Below, piece after piece: positions 27,049 through 36,717 of a DNA stretch of 64,000 bases (positions are counted from its first letter, which is position 1; the number at the start of each line of letters is the position of its first letter). The notes under the pieces were generated by a model, which searched no databases, had not been told where the DNA came from, and saw only the letters and a list, made by a program, of their open reading frames with translations. Source of the DNA: Acidisarcina polymorpha (GTDB lineage Bacteria > Acidobacteriota > Terriglobia > Terriglobales > Acidobacteriaceae); assembly GCF_003330725.1 (NCBI RefSeq), contig NZ_CP030840.1, forward strand, positions 5,394,001 to 5,458,000. The letters run 5' to 3'. The position numbers were made by a program, and so were the translations under genes.

Positions 27049-27107
27049 AGAATATTACGGGCTTAAGCTCAGAAGACTAGAATTCCCCGACACCAGGGCA
27101 GCAATCG

Positions 27108-27818
27108 ATGCATCGCGAATATCACAGGTGGTACTCTCAGCGTCTCGGCCGCGATATGGAACTGCTCGTCCACGGTCACGCGGGCTTGCCGATCATCGTC
27201 TTCCCCTCGTCGCAGGGAAGGTTCTACGAGTTTGAAGACCGGGGCATGATCGACTCCATTGCTTACAAGATCGACAATGGCGAGGTACAGCTTTACTCGC
27301 TTGACTCAGTCGACGCCGAGAGCTGGTATAACCGGAGCGTTCCGCCGCGCTGGCGGATCGCCCGGCAGATGACCTACGAGAGCTATGTGATCGAAGAGGT
27401 GCTTCCCTTGGTCAGGTGGAAGAATTGGAATCAGAAGCTGATCTCGCTCGGTTGCAGCTTTGGCGGTTACCATGCCGTGAACATCGCCCTCCGCCATCCT
27501 GACAAATTTACTGGCTTCCTTTCGATGAGCGGCGCCTTTGATTTGAGCAGATTTCTCAACGGCTACTACGACAACGACGTCTACTTCAACATTCCGCCGC
27601 ACTATATCGCAAACCTTCACGACTCCTGGCAGCTCGATCGTTACCGGCAGAACTCGTACCTCCTGGCCAGTGGTTGGGACGACCATTGCCTCGGGGAGAG
27701 CCGGCATCTTGCCGGATTGCTCCAGTCCAAGGGCGTCCCCTGCCGGATGGATATCTGGGACACCTGGAACAGCCACGATTGGCCAACCTGGCAGCGCATG
27801 ATGCAGGTGTATCTGTAG
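27108..27818 (+). CDS. Small PF00756-like esterase
   Basis: 236 residues. The elbow is SLGCSFGGYHAVNIALRHP (Ser near residue 118). The other triad members are probably in SGWDDHCLGES and TWNSHDWPTWQRMM. IIVFPSSQGRFYEFEDRGM near the N-terminus is typical of a group annotated as putative esterases. No signal peptide is seen, so it is likely cytoplasmic. Six bases separate it from the next small gene. Substrate unknown. Confidence 0.78.
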   Translation: MHREYHRWYSQRLGRDMELLVHGHAGLPIIVFPSSQGRFYEFEDRGMIDSIAYKIDNGEVQLYSLDSVDAESWYNRSVPPRWRIARQMTYESYVIEEVLPLVRWKNWNQKLISLGCSFGGYHAVNIALRHPDKFTGFLSMSGAFDLSRFLNGYYDNDVYFNIPPHYIANLHDSWQLDRYRQNSYLLASGWDDHCLGESRHLAGLLQSKGVPCRMDIWDTWNSHDWPTWQRMMQVYL

Positions 27819-27824
27819 GCACGC

Positions 27825-28259
27825 ATGGCGGGCGGGAACAAGGCGCGCAAGCTGACCTTTGTGATCTCAGTCTATTTAGCCCTGCCAATTACGCTGGTGC
27901 TCACCGGGCTTGCATTCTGGATGGTCGGGGTGGAGAACGCAACCCTGATTTTGCAGTCGGCCGAGTCACCCGACGGAAGGTACCGCGCAGAGGTAGTGCG
28001 TGAAGATCCGGGCGCCTCTTCGAGCTACAACTTCATGGTGCGGCTCACCCCGGCAAACCTGACGTCGCTGGGCGAGAAACTCCGCCTGCTCCCATTCGGA
28101 CCGCAATACATTGCTCTCAATGTTCATCATGAGCCCGACCAGCTGACCGTGCGATGGAGTTCGACCGAACAACTTATCATCCTGTGCAACGGTTGCAACG
28201 GTGCGATTCCGGGTAGGACAAAATGGCGAAATATTCAGCTGGATTATGAATTCCGATGA
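27825..28259 (+). CDS. Small membrane-anchored protein of unknown function
   Basis: 144 residues with one N-terminal membrane segment (TFVISVYLALPITLVLTGLA). The following soluble domain starts SPDGRYRAEVVREDPGASSS and contains a CNGC pair near the end (LCNGCNGAIPGR). The pattern, a membrane anchor and then a short beta-rich domain starting SPDGxYxA, is shared by several uncharacterised small-domain families; I do not assign one. It directly follows the esterase and may be co-transcribed. Confidence 0.6.
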   Translation: MAGGNKARKLTFVISVYLALPITLVLTGLAFWMVGVENATLILQSAESPDGRYRAEVVREDPGASSSYNFMVRLTPANLTSLGEKLRLLPFGPQYIALNVHHEPDQLTVRWSSTEQLIILCNGCNGAIPGRTKWRNIQLDYEFR

Positions 28260-28335
28260 CTGCGGGGATTGCGATGGATGGAATTTTCTCTCCCGCTCTT
28301 CCGGGCAGGTGTTATGTTAGAGACTCTCAAAATCG

Positions 28336-28360
28336 CACTCAGTGATCGCTGAGGTGAGTG
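28336..28360 (+). promoter_or_regulatory. Hairpin/inverted repeats in the preT leader
   Basis: CACTCA (28336-28341) pairs with TGAGTG (28355-28360), and CTCAG (28338-28342) can pair with CTGAG (28349-28353). It lies about 125 bases upstream of preT. It may be an operator or a leader structure; no T-run follows. Confidence 0.25.
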
Positions 28361-28485
28361 GATCGAGCTGAGCACCGGCAACAGCGATTGCACGTGCAGA
28401 CAGGGGCGGCATCCGATCGCCTGGAGACTTGAGCAAGAGCAGGAAGCGCTTCCCCAGGAGCGTCTTCCACCATGGAGATTCGAGA

Positions 28486-29820
28486 ATGCAACACCAGGCA
28501 TTTCAACCTCACCCCGAAATCGCTCAGCGCTTTGAAGATTTACACCCTCCGTTTGCGCGCCAGGCCGCAACGATCGAAGCAAATCGATGCCTCAATTGCT
28601 TCGACGCACCATGCACGGCCGCTTGCCCGACCCACATCGATGTACCGCGCTTCATCAAGAAAATTTCTTCGGACAACGTTCACGGTTCGGCGACCACGAT
28701 CCTTGAGGCAAATATTCTCGGAGCGAGCTGTGCCCGCGTCTGCCCGGTCGATGTGCTGTGCGAAGGAGCTTGCGTGATGCATCGCCTCAATGAAGAGCCA
28801 ATTCAGATAGGCCGCCTGCAGCGTCATGCGATGGACTACTTCTACAAGAGCGGCAGAAAGCTTTCGCTGAAGGTCTCTGAGCTGCGCCCGGAGAAGATTG
28901 CTTGCATCGGCGCCGGTCCGGCATCGCTCGCCTGCGCGGCGGAGTTACAGCAACACGGTTTTCAAGTCACCGTCTTCGATCGGAAGCCGCTTGCGGGGGG
29001 GCTGAATACCTACGGAGTTGCCGAGTACAAACTTCGTAGTGTGGACAGTCTTCGCGAAGTGGAGTTGGTTCGTTCGCTCGGAGTGAACTTTGAAGTAAAG
29101 GATTTCACCAGCCAGGCGGATCTCGAGCAGTTGGAAGCGGACTTCAAAATCATCTTCCTCGGCGTTGGTCTGGGGCCGATGCGCAAGCTCAATATCCCGG
29201 GAGAAAACCACCCGAAGGTCGTTGATGCGTTGGAATTCATCTCCAGTTACAAGACCGGTGGCCGGATCTCGGTAGGGAGCAAAGTTGTCGTGATCGGCGC
29301 GGGCAACACTGCCATTGACGCTGCCAATGCAGCCAAACGGCTAGGCGCAGAAGAGGTCCACGTCCTATATCGCCGCGAAGAGCGCGACATCTCTGCGTTC
29401 AGCTTCGAGTACGAGAATGCCAAGCGGGCGGGCATCCAGTTTCATTGGAATACGATCCCGGTTGCAGTCCACCATGACGACATGAGCCTCGCCAGCATTG
29501 AATGCGCGCAGGTGTGGCCGAGCGACAAGGACGAGTTTCGTAAGATACCCAGTTCAAGCTTTCACCTGGAGTGTCATCTCCTGATTCCCGCGATTGGCCA
29601 GGCGGGACTGCTTGAATTTTTGAGCAAGTGCCGTGGGGTTGAACTCGCACAGGAGCGGGTGGTGGTTGAGCGCGCCACCGGGCAGACTGCGAATCCGAGG
29701 TACTTCGCTGGAGGAGACTGCGTCAACGGAGGGCGAGAGGTTGTCGATGCAGTAGCTGACGGCAAACGCGCCGCCATCGGGATTGCCAACGTCTTGCAAC
29801 ATGAGGCTGCTTATGCCTGA
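28486..29820 (+). CDS. preT: NAD-dependent dihydropyrimidine dehydrogenase, subunit PreT
   Basis: 444 residues. The N-terminus has cysteine clusters CLNCFDAPCTAACPTHIDVP and CARVCPVDVLCEGAC for Fe-S centres. An FAD-binding CIGAGPASLACAAEL and an NAD-binding VIGAGNTAIDAANAAKRLG follow, the layout of glutamate-synthase-like flavoproteins. PreT feeds electrons from NADH to PreA, which reduces uracil or thymine. The ATG at 28486 has GGAG eight bases upstream; the open frame reaches further left. It overlaps preA by eight bases. Confidence 0.9.
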   Translation: MQHQAFQPHPEIAQRFEDLHPPFARQAATIEANRCLNCFDAPCTAACPTHIDVPRFIKKISSDNVHGSATTILEANILGASCARVCPVDVLCEGACVMHRLNEEPIQIGRLQRHAMDYFYKSGRKLSLKVSELRPEKIACIGAGPASLACAAELQQHGFQVTVFDRKPLAGGLNTYGVAEYKLRSVDSLREVELVRSLGVNFEVKDFTSQADLEQLEADFKIIFLGVGLGPMRKLNIPGENHPKVVDALEFISSYKTGGRISVGSKVVVIGAGNTAIDAANAAKRLGAEEVHVLYRREERDISAFSFEYENAKRAGIQFHWNTIPVAVHHDDMSLASIECAQVWPSDKDEFRKIPSSSFHLECHLLIPAIGQAGLLEFLSKCRGVELAQERVVVERATGQTANPRYFAGGDCVNGGREVVDAVADGKRAAIGIANVLQHEAAYA

Positions 29821-31273
29821 CACGCGGAAATTCAACAGTGTTCCCAACATTGCCGCCCCCAATATCGCCGCCAATGTTGCGGGGATTCAGTCGCCTAACC
29901 CGTTTTGGCTAGCCTCAGCACCCCCGACCAACTGCGGGGAACAGATCATGCGCGCCTTCGATGCGGGATGGGGCGGGGCGGTTTGGAAGACCATCGGCGA
30001 GCCCATCGTTAACGTGTCTTCGCGCTATTCCTCGATCGACTGGAATGGCCAACGCATGATGGGCCTGAACAACATAGAGCTGATCTCGGATCGACCGATC
30101 GAGGTCAACCTTCGCGAGATTGCACAAGTCAAAAAGCTTTATCCGAAAAATGCCGTGATTGCCTCGCTGATGGTCGAGTCGACGCGCGAGGCTTGGCACG
30201 CCATCGTCAAACAGAGTGAAGACGCGGGTGCGGACGGGCTTGAATTGAATTTCGGTTGTCCTCACGGGATGAGCGAACGCGGCATGGGAAGCGCGGTAGG
30301 GCAGGTGCCTGAGTACGCCGAGATGATCACGTCCTGGGTGAAGGAGGTCGCCAGCACGCCGGTGCTGGTCAAGCTAACTCCTAACATCACCGACATCCGG
30401 GCCGTCGCCCGGGCTGCGAAGCGGGGCGGGGCAGACGGCCTTTCCGCAATCAACACGATCAATTCGATCACCGGCATTGATCTCGACACCTTTGTTCCGC
30501 GGCCGAATGTCGATGGCGCAAGCTCTCATGGAGGCTACTGCGGACCCGCAGTCAAGCCGATCGCGTTGAACTTGGTGCAGCAAGTGATGAGCGATCCTGC
30601 CTCCATGCTGCCACTCTCAGGAATCGGAGGCATCGGCACTTGGAGGGATGCGGCGGAATTTCTTCTGCTCGGTTGCTCCTCAGTTCAGGTCTGTACCGCA
30701 GCGATGCATTTCGGCTACCGCATCGTCGAAGACATGATCGACGGCCTGCAAAACTGGATGAGCGAAAAGGGTTTCGCGACGATCGAAGATTTTCGCGGTC
30801 TGAGCCTTCCCCGGGTGAACGAATGGAAGCACCTAAATCTCAATTACAAGATTGTTGCTCACATCCACGAAGACAAATGTATCGGATGTGACCTCTGTTA
30901 TACCGCGTGTTGGGATGGGGCCCATCAGTGCATTCATCTGGACCGTGTGAGCGGTCCGGTCGATGGCCATGTCGAGGTCCACAGCAAACCGCCAGACGTT
31001 GTCGCCCGCAGCCGTGCGGAGATCACGGTGACCCCGATTCCGAAACTCGATCATCTAGATAGGTCGCAGCGCCTTCCCAATGCAACCCCTTTGGCAAGAA
31101 TTCCCCGCGTGGATGAGACGGAATGCGTCGGTTGCAATTTGTGCTCTCTCGTTTGTCCCGTAGAGGAGTGCATCACGATGGAGCGCATCGATCTCGGGCT
31201 GCCGCCGCAAAGTTGGGAGCAGCGTACCGCAAGTCAAGCCACTGCTGCGGTTACAAATGTAGGAGCCGACTGA
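29813..31273 (+). CDS. preA: NAD-dependent dihydropyrimidine dehydrogenase, subunit PreA
   Basis: 486 residues. A dihydroorotate-dehydrogenase-like FMN barrel (NPFWLASAPPTNCGEQIMRA, LELNFGCPHGMSERGMGS, LPLSGIGGIGTWRDAAEFLL) is followed by two 4Fe-4S motifs, CIGCDLCYTAC and CVGCNLCSLVCPVEEC. With PreT it converts uracil/thymine to the 5,6-dihydro forms. In animal DPD a catalytic Cys lies in the loop after GERGMG; the matching place here reads GSAVGQ (near residue 162), so the acid is different, which may be normal for the bacterial enzymes. The ATG at 29813 has GAGG upstream. Confidence 0.9.
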   Translation: MPDTRKFNSVPNIAAPNIAANVAGIQSPNPFWLASAPPTNCGEQIMRAFDAGWGGAVWKTIGEPIVNVSSRYSSIDWNGQRMMGLNNIELISDRPIEVNLREIAQVKKLYPKNAVIASLMVESTREAWHAIVKQSEDAGADGLELNFGCPHGMSERGMGSAVGQVPEYAEMITSWVKEVASTPVLVKLTPNITDIRAVARAAKRGGADGLSAINTINSITGIDLDTFVPRPNVDGASSHGGYCGPAVKPIALNLVQQVMSDPASMLPLSGIGGIGTWRDAAEFLLLGCSSVQVCTAAMHFGYRIVEDMIDGLQNWMSEKGFATIEDFRGLSLPRVNEWKHLNLNYKIVAHIHEDKCIGCDLCYTACWDGAHQCIHLDRVSGPVDGHVEVHSKPPDVVARSRAEITVTPIPKLDHLDRSQRLPNATPLARIPRVDETECVGCNLCSLVCPVEECITMERIDLGLPPQSWEQRTASQATAAVTNVGAD

Positions 31274-32673
31274 TGCCGGTGGGAACACTCATCCAGAACG
31301 GTACGCTCGTCACTGCCGAGAAGACCTTTGCCGCCGACGTGCTCATCGAAGGCCGCACGATCAAGGAAGTTCGTGCCGGGATCGAACTAGTCAACGGCCA
31401 CGAGGTCATCGACGCCCAAGGTATGCTCTTGCTGCCCGGAGGAATCGACGTGCACACGCATCTCGATATGCCGTTCGGAGGCACGACGTCGAGCGACGAC
31501 TTTCTCACCGGTACTCGGGCCGCTGCGATTGGCGGCACGACAACCATCGTCGACTTTGCCATTCAGGCGAAGGGCACCAAGATGCGCGGCGCGCTCGATA
31601 TCTGGCTAGGAAAGGCGGCGGAGAAAGCATGCATCGACTACGGCCTGCACATGATCGTCACCGACCTGGCCGGCGCAGGCCTTGAAGACATGGACGAGCT
31701 CGTGCGCGAGGGCGTAGCCAGCTTCAAGCTCTTTATGGCGTATCCAAATGTGCTGATGGTCGATGACGGCACCATCTTCCGGGCCTTGCAGCAGACGGCG
31801 AAGAACGGCGCGCTCATCTGCATGCATGCCGAGAACGGAAGCGCCATCGATGTCATCGTCCAGCAGGCGCTCGCTGAGGGAAAGACCGCGCCGATTTATC
31901 ACGCACTGACTCGTCCGACCAAGGCGGAGGCGGAGGCAGTCAACCGCGCCATCGCTCTGGCCGAGATCGCCGGCGCTCCCGTCTACATTGTGCATCTGTC
32001 TTCAGAAGACGCGCTGAACAAGGTCCGCGAAGCACGCGACCGGGGCGTGCCGGCCTTTGCGGAGACCTGTCCGCAGTATCTGCTGCTTTCGCTGGAAGAC
32101 AATATGAAGGGCGAGTCTTTCGAAGATGCGAAGTATGTTTTTACGCCTCCGCTGCGGGAAAAGAAGAACCAGCCGAAGCTGTGGGATGGCTTGAAGGACG
32201 ATCACCTGCAAGTGGTTTCAACGGATCATTGTCCCTTCTGTTTTGCCGACCAGAAGGTGCTGGGTAAGGATGATTTTACGAAGATACCGAACGGCGGCCC
32301 AGGCATTGAAAACCGATTGCAGCTGATTCATCACTATGGAGTGGGACAAGGCAAGCTCTCGCTCAACCGCTTCGTCGAGATCACGGCGACCGCGCCGGCC
32401 AAGATCTTTGGCATGTATCCGAAGAAGGGAACGATCGCACCCGGCAGCGATGCCGACATCGTTATCTGGGATGCGAATGCAAGCCATCTGATCAGCGCCG
32501 CTACTCACAACATGCGCTGCGACTTTTCGATGTTCGAGGGTCACCGGGTCAAGGGGAACGCAAGGCAGGTGTTCTCTCGCGGCGAGCTGGTGGTCGAGGG
32601 TGGAAAGTTCCTGGGCAAACCCGGCCGCGGAGAATATCTCAAGCGCGATGCTCGCGGCGGAGCGTGGCAGTGA
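31273..32673 (+). CDS. Dihydropyrimidinase (D-hydantoinase)
   Basis: 466 residues of the cyclic amidohydrolase superfamily. LPGGIDVHTHLDMPFGGT gives the first two metal His. VASFKLFMAYPN has the Lys expected to be carboxylated, ALICMHAENG and YIVHLSSEDALNK add His ligands, and VVSTDHCPFCF provides the catalytic Asp. It opens dihydrouracil to N-carbamoyl-beta-alanine, and often also hydantoins. Its ATG overlaps the preA stop (TGATG), so it is coupled to preTA. Confidence 0.92.
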   Translation: MPVGTLIQNGTLVTAEKTFAADVLIEGRTIKEVRAGIELVNGHEVIDAQGMLLLPGGIDVHTHLDMPFGGTTSSDDFLTGTRAAAIGGTTTIVDFAIQAKGTKMRGALDIWLGKAAEKACIDYGLHMIVTDLAGAGLEDMDELVREGVASFKLFMAYPNVLMVDDGTIFRALQQTAKNGALICMHAENGSAIDVIVQQALAEGKTAPIYHALTRPTKAEAEAVNRAIALAEIAGAPVYIVHLSSEDALNKVREARDRGVPAFAETCPQYLLLSLEDNMKGESFEDAKYVFTPPLREKKNQPKLWDGLKDDHLQVVSTDHCPFCFADQKVLGKDDFTKIPNGGPGIENRLQLIHHYGVGQGKLSLNRFVEITATAPAKIFGMYPKKGTIAPGSDADIVIWDANASHLISAATHNMRCDFSMFEGHRVKGNARQVFSRGELVVEGGKFLGKPGRGEYLKRDARGGAWQ

Positions 32674-34076
32674 GTGAGGTCGAAGTCGTACCAGCCGGGT
32701 ACGATCAAGGACTTTATAATGCCGACCTCGCTCCGGTGCCAGCATCCAAGCGCACTTGGACTACTTACAATTACGCTTCGCTCTGGGTAGCGATGAGCGT
32801 CTGCATCCCCACGTACATGCTGGCTTCAGGGCTTATCGCTGGAGGCATGAGTTGGAAGCAGGCGATCGGGACCATCTTACTCGGCAACCTGATTGTGCTT
32901 GTCCCGATGGTGCTGAATGCTCACGCAGGGGCAAAATATGGCATCCCGTTTCCTGTGTATGTGCGGGCCTCTTTCGGGGTGCGTGGGGCCAATGTTCCCG
33001 CGGTGTTGCGAGCGCTCGTTGCCTGCGGCTGGTTTGGCATTCAATGCTGGATCGGCGGTCACGCTATCCATTCGATGTTGGCGGTCTTGTGGCCCGGGAT
33101 CGCGAGCTACCCCGGCGCCATCTGGGTGTGTTTCTTTTCGTTTTGGCTGCTCAATATTCTGGTCATCTGGCGAGGTGTCGAGAGTATCCGCTATCTGCAA
33201 GGGGTGAGCGCGCCGTTCATGCTGACCGTCGGCCTCCTACTGCTTTGGTGGATCTCCCGCAAAGCCGGGGGGCTCGGTCCCGTGTTGTCGAGCCCGAGTA
33301 AATTTCAAACGACCGGCAGTTTTCTGCGCTTCTTCGTGCCCTCGCTGACCGGGATGGTGGGCTTCTGGGCGACGGTCGCTTTGAACATCCCGGATTTTAC
33401 CCGCTACGCGAAATCGCAGAAGGCGCAGATGCTTGGCCAGGCGCTTGGACTTCCGGCCGCCATGACCATTTATTCGTTCATCGGAGTTGCCGTAACGTCG
33501 GCATCCGTGGTCATCTTTGGCGAGCCGATCTGGGACCCGGTAGCGCTACTCGGCCGCTTCAACGAGCCGTTGATTGCTTCGATAGCACTGGTAGCCTTGT
33601 TGATTGCCACTCTGAACACAAATGTCGCGGCGAACGTGGTCTCGCCCTCGAATGACTTCTCGAACCTGAATCCGCGACTCATCTCCTTCCGCACCGGTGG
33701 ATTGATAACCGGGGTGATTGGCATCGCGATGATGCCGTGGAAGCTATTGAGCGACTTCAATAGCTACATCTTCGGATGGCTGGTGGGCTACTCAGGACTG
33801 CTCGGACCGATCGCGGGCGTGATGATTGCGGACTACTTTGTGATTCGCAAGAGCCGGTTAGTGGTGGCCGACCTTTACCGGCGCGACGGCGTCTATGAGT
33901 ATGCTCGCGGGTTTAACTACCGGGCTTTAGTTGCTCTAGCGGCTGGGGTCATTGTGGCGCTGGTAGGGTTATTTGTGCCTTCGCTGCGTTGGCTCTATGA
34001 CTATGCCTGGTTTGTCGGGTTCTTTGTGGCTGGGGCAGTTTACTGCGCGCTCATGCGTCGATCTGACGTGGGCTAA
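32670..34076 (+). CDS. NCS1-family nucleobase:cation symporter
   Basis: 468 residues with about twelve membrane segments. The Mhp1/NCS1 N-terminal motif is seen as LAPVPASKRTWTTYNYASLW. NIPDFTRYAKSQKAQMLGQ and NTNVAANVVSPSNDFSNLNP are conserved segments around the substrate and cation sites. Transporters of this group import uracil, thymine, allantoin or hydantoins; context favours a pyrimidine base or its dihydro form. The GTG at 32670 overlaps the dihydropyrimidinase stop and follows GGAG at seven bases; a GTG at 32664 is also in frame. Confidence 0.92.
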   Translation: MSEVEVVPAGYDQGLYNADLAPVPASKRTWTTYNYASLWVAMSVCIPTYMLASGLIAGGMSWKQAIGTILLGNLIVLVPMVLNAHAGAKYGIPFPVYVRASFGVRGANVPAVLRALVACGWFGIQCWIGGHAIHSMLAVLWPGIASYPGAIWVCFFSFWLLNILVIWRGVESIRYLQGVSAPFMLTVGLLLLWWISRKAGGLGPVLSSPSKFQTTGSFLRFFVPSLTGMVGFWATVALNIPDFTRYAKSQKAQMLGQALGLPAAMTIYSFIGVAVTSASVVIFGEPIWDPVALLGRFNEPLIASIALVALLIATLNTNVAANVVSPSNDFSNLNPRLISFRTGGLITGVIGIAMMPWKLLSDFNSYIFGWLVGYSGLLGPIAGVMIADYFVIRKSRLVVADLYRRDGVYEYARGFNYRALVALAAGVIVALVGLFVPSLRWLYDYAWFVGFFVAGAVYCALMRRSDVG

Positions 34077-34152
34077 AGCGAGTAAGAGAGTCAGTCTTCC
34101 CCTATCCGTAACCTTCCCATTCACGCCGAACAATGCTTGAATCGGAACCGCA

Positions 34153-35553
34153 CTAACCAAGCGATGCGACGTACTCATCGGCGATGCCGAGGCTCTGATC
34201 CAGTGCATCCACGGCGAAATCGATTTCTTCCTTCTCAATAATCAGCGGAGGAGCGATCACGAAGTGGCTGATCCAGGCCTGGATGGTCACCCCGCGTTTC
34301 ATCATTTCGGCGGCTACTTTTTCGACAACGGCGACTTTGCCGTCGATCTTGTCCTGCATGGAATTGAGCGGGGCCTTGCTGCCATGGTCTTTCACCAGTT
34401 CGACTGCCCAGAAGAGCCCCAGCCCGCGCACTTCGCCGATCGAGGGGTGCCTGGCCTTGAGAGCATGCAGCTTCTCTCCAAGATAAGATCCCATGGCTCG
34501 CGAACGCGCCACGAGGTCGAGACGCTGCATCTCGTGAATGGCTGCGACTGCCGGGGCCAGGGTCATCGGATGCGCCTCATAGGTGTGTCCATGAGCGAAG
34601 TAGTGGTCGTCGAAATAGGCGGCGATCTTGGCAGTAGTGGCGCAGACACCGAGCGGCACGTAGGCGGAGGTGATGCCTTTGGCGGTCACCAGCATATCGG
34701 GCTTGATTCCCCCTGAGTCTTTGCCCCAGTGGTCGACGGCGAACCATTCCCCGGTGCGTCCCCAGCCGGACATGACTTCGTCGGCGATCAACAGGACACC
34801 CCGGCGGTCGCAGATCTCCCGCAGGCGGGGAAAGTATTCAGGAGGCGGAATGAGCACGCCGTTGGTCCCTACCACTGGTTCGACAACGACGGCGGCGACA
34901 TCGCTCTCATTCTCGATCATGTGTTCGAGATAGTCGGCGCAGGCGGTGTTGCAGCCGGGGTAGGTATGCTTGATGGGACACTTGTAGCAGTTCACCTCCG
35001 GGGCGAACAGGAAACCCTGGCCCTTGGCTCCGGGTTCGAGCGGCCAGCGGCGCGGATCGCCGGTGGCGCCAATGGAGGCCATGGTTGATCCATGGTAGGA
35101 GCGGTAACGGGCGATGATCTTGGTCTTGCCGGTGTACATGCGGGCGATCTTGAAGGCGGCTTCGTTGGCTTCGGTACCGCTGGTGGTGAAAAAGAATTTT
35201 TCGAGGCCCGCAGGCAGCACTTCGAGGAGCAGCTTGCTCAACCCGGCCCGGGTGGTCGTCGCATAGCCGGGCATGACGTAAGGCAGGGTCGCGGCCTGCT
35301 CCTGGATGGCGCGGATGACGGCCGGATTCTTGTGTCCGAGATTAACGCACATCAGCTGCGACGAGAAGTCAAGATAGCGCCTCCCGGCGGCGTCGGTGAA
35401 GTAGCAGCCTTCGGCGTCGACCACGTGGAGAGGATTCCAACTCTTCTGATACCGCCAGGTGCCGTAGTTGAATTGCTTGGTGGCCGCGACAACTTCCTCG
35501 CTCGTCATGGTGGCGGAAAGGGGCTCGATGGGGAGTGTGCTCAGTTCAGACAT
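34153..35553 (-). CDS. Class III (omega) aminotransferase
   Basis: 466 residues. PLP-enzyme marks include TTSGTEANEAAFKIARMYTG, IIARYRSYHGSTMASIGATG, LLIADEVMSGWGRTGEWF and the PLP lysine in LVTAKGITSAYVPLG (near residue 292). It moves an omega-amino group to a keto acid. It converges on the pyrimidine operon; beta-alanine or beta-aminoisobutyrate, the end products of that route, are the likely substrates by context, but sequence does not exclude taurine or other omega-amino acids. The start is the ATG at 35553 with GGAAG upstream. Confidence 0.87.
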   Translation of the reverse strand: MSELSTLPIEPLSATMTSEEVVAATKQFNYGTWRYQKSWNPLHVVDAEGCYFTDAAGRRYLDFSSQLMCVNLGHKNPAVIRAIQEQAATLPYVMPGYATTTRAGLSKLLLEVLPAGLEKFFFTTSGTEANEAAFKIARMYTGKTKIIARYRSYHGSTMASIGATGDPRRWPLEPGAKGQGFLFAPEVNCYKCPIKHTYPGCNTACADYLEHMIENESDVAAVVVEPVVGTNGVLIPPPEYFPRLREICDRRGVLLIADEVMSGWGRTGEWFAVDHWGKDSGGIKPDMLVTAKGITSAYVPLGVCATTAKIAAYFDDHYFAHGHTYEAHPMTLAPAVAAIHEMQRLDLVARSRAMGSYLGEKLHALKARHPSIGEVRGLGLFWAVELVKDHGSKAPLNSMQDKIDGKVAVVEKVAAEMMKRGVTIQAWISHFVIAPPLIIEKEEIDFAVDALDQSLGIADEYVASLG

Positions 35554-35661
35554 GGGATCTTCCTTATGGCCGGATAACACTGACTTTACAGGGAATCGCC
35601 GCCTCTGAAAACCCGAATTCGCTAGAGCGCGGGACGCCGAGACTCTATCATCGGCTTACCC

Positions 35662-36717
35662 ATGATGCGATTTCTTCGAGCCTTGCCCTTGCTGATAGCC
35701 AGCGTTCCAGCTGCGTACGCGGCAAAGCCGTCTCCCGCCGCGCCCCTCCCTATCAAGGTTGTAGTGGTAACCATGTTTGAATTGGGCGCCGACACTGGGG
35801 ACGCTCCCGGAGAGTATCAATACTGGGTCGAGCGGGAACATCTAGATCAGAAGCTGCCATTTCCCGCTGGCAATCGTGACTTGCGGATGAATGCGAAGGG
35901 GGTGCTCGCCATCTCGACCGGCCAAGGGACGGCAAAGGCCGCATCGAGCATCATGGCGCTTGGCCTCGATCCGCGATTCGACCTCAGCAGAGCTTATTGG
36001 ATCATTGCCGGGATAGCGGGAGCCGATCCCGCCAAAGCCTCTCTCGGCTCGGCAGTGTGGACGGACTGGGTGGTAGACGGCGACCTTGGCTACGAAATCG
36101 ATGCTCGGGAGATTCCAGAAGAGTGGCCAACTGGTTATGTACCTTTGGGTAAACTTAGGCCCTACGAATTACCCGTTGTCGCTAACGACGACCAAGTCTA
36201 CCAACTTAATTCCTCGTTGACGGATTGGGCATATCGGCTGACCAAAGATGTGCCACTCGGCGACACTGAGGCGATTCGCGAGCGCCGTGCCCAATTTCCT
36301 CAGGAGGCGGCCAAGCGCCCTCCTTTCGTACTAAAGGGAGGCGAACTCTCCGGCTCCACCTATTGGCATGGCAAGAAGCTCGACGAGTGGGCCAACGCCT
36401 GGGTCGCCTACTATTCCAGCGGCCAGGGCCACTTCGTGACGACTGCGATGGAAGACAGCGGCACACTGCAGTCGCTGACGTTTCTCGCCAAGGCGCACAA
36501 GGTGGATTTCTCCCGGATCATGGTGCTGCGGACGGTCAGCAACTTCGATCAGCAGCGACCCGGGGTGTCGGCGGCGGAGAGCCTGGCCGAGCAGCGGGTC
36601 TCGAAGTACGGCGGATATCTCCCGTCGCTCGAAAGCGCTTACACGGTAGGGCATACGATCGTTGATGAGCTCGTCTCTCATTGGCAACAGTATGGTAGCC
36701 GTTCCCCCGCTGAATAA
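35662..36717 (+). CDS. Purine nucleoside permease-like (NUP) exported protein
   Basis: 351 residues. A signal peptide (LRALPLLIASVPAAYAA) precedes a soluble domain with VVVVTMFELGADTGDAPGEY, LAISTGQGTAKAASSIMAL, AYWIIAGIAGADPAKASLGS and VTTAMEDSGTLQSLTFLAK. These match the NUP family, named after a yeast nucleoside permease. The fold resembles nucleoside phosphorylases rather than membrane carriers, so it may be a periplasmic nucleoside-binding or -cleaving protein. Placement next to the pyrimidine genes supports a nucleoside role. Divergent from the aminotransferase. Confidence 0.82.
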   Translation: MMRFLRALPLLIASVPAAYAAKPSPAAPLPIKVVVVTMFELGADTGDAPGEYQYWVEREHLDQKLPFPAGNRDLRMNAKGVLAISTGQGTAKAASSIMALGLDPRFDLSRAYWIIAGIAGADPAKASLGSAVWTDWVVDGDLGYEIDAREIPEEWPTGYVPLGKLRPYELPVVANDDQVYQLNSSLTDWAYRLTKDVPLGDTEAIRERRAQFPQEAAKRPPFVLKGGELSGSTYWHGKKLDEWANAWVAYYSSGQGHFVTTAMEDSGTLQSLTFLAKAHKVDFSRIMVLRTVSNFDQQRPGVSAAESLAEQRVSKYGGYLPSLESAYTVGHTIVDELVSHWQQYGSRSPAE

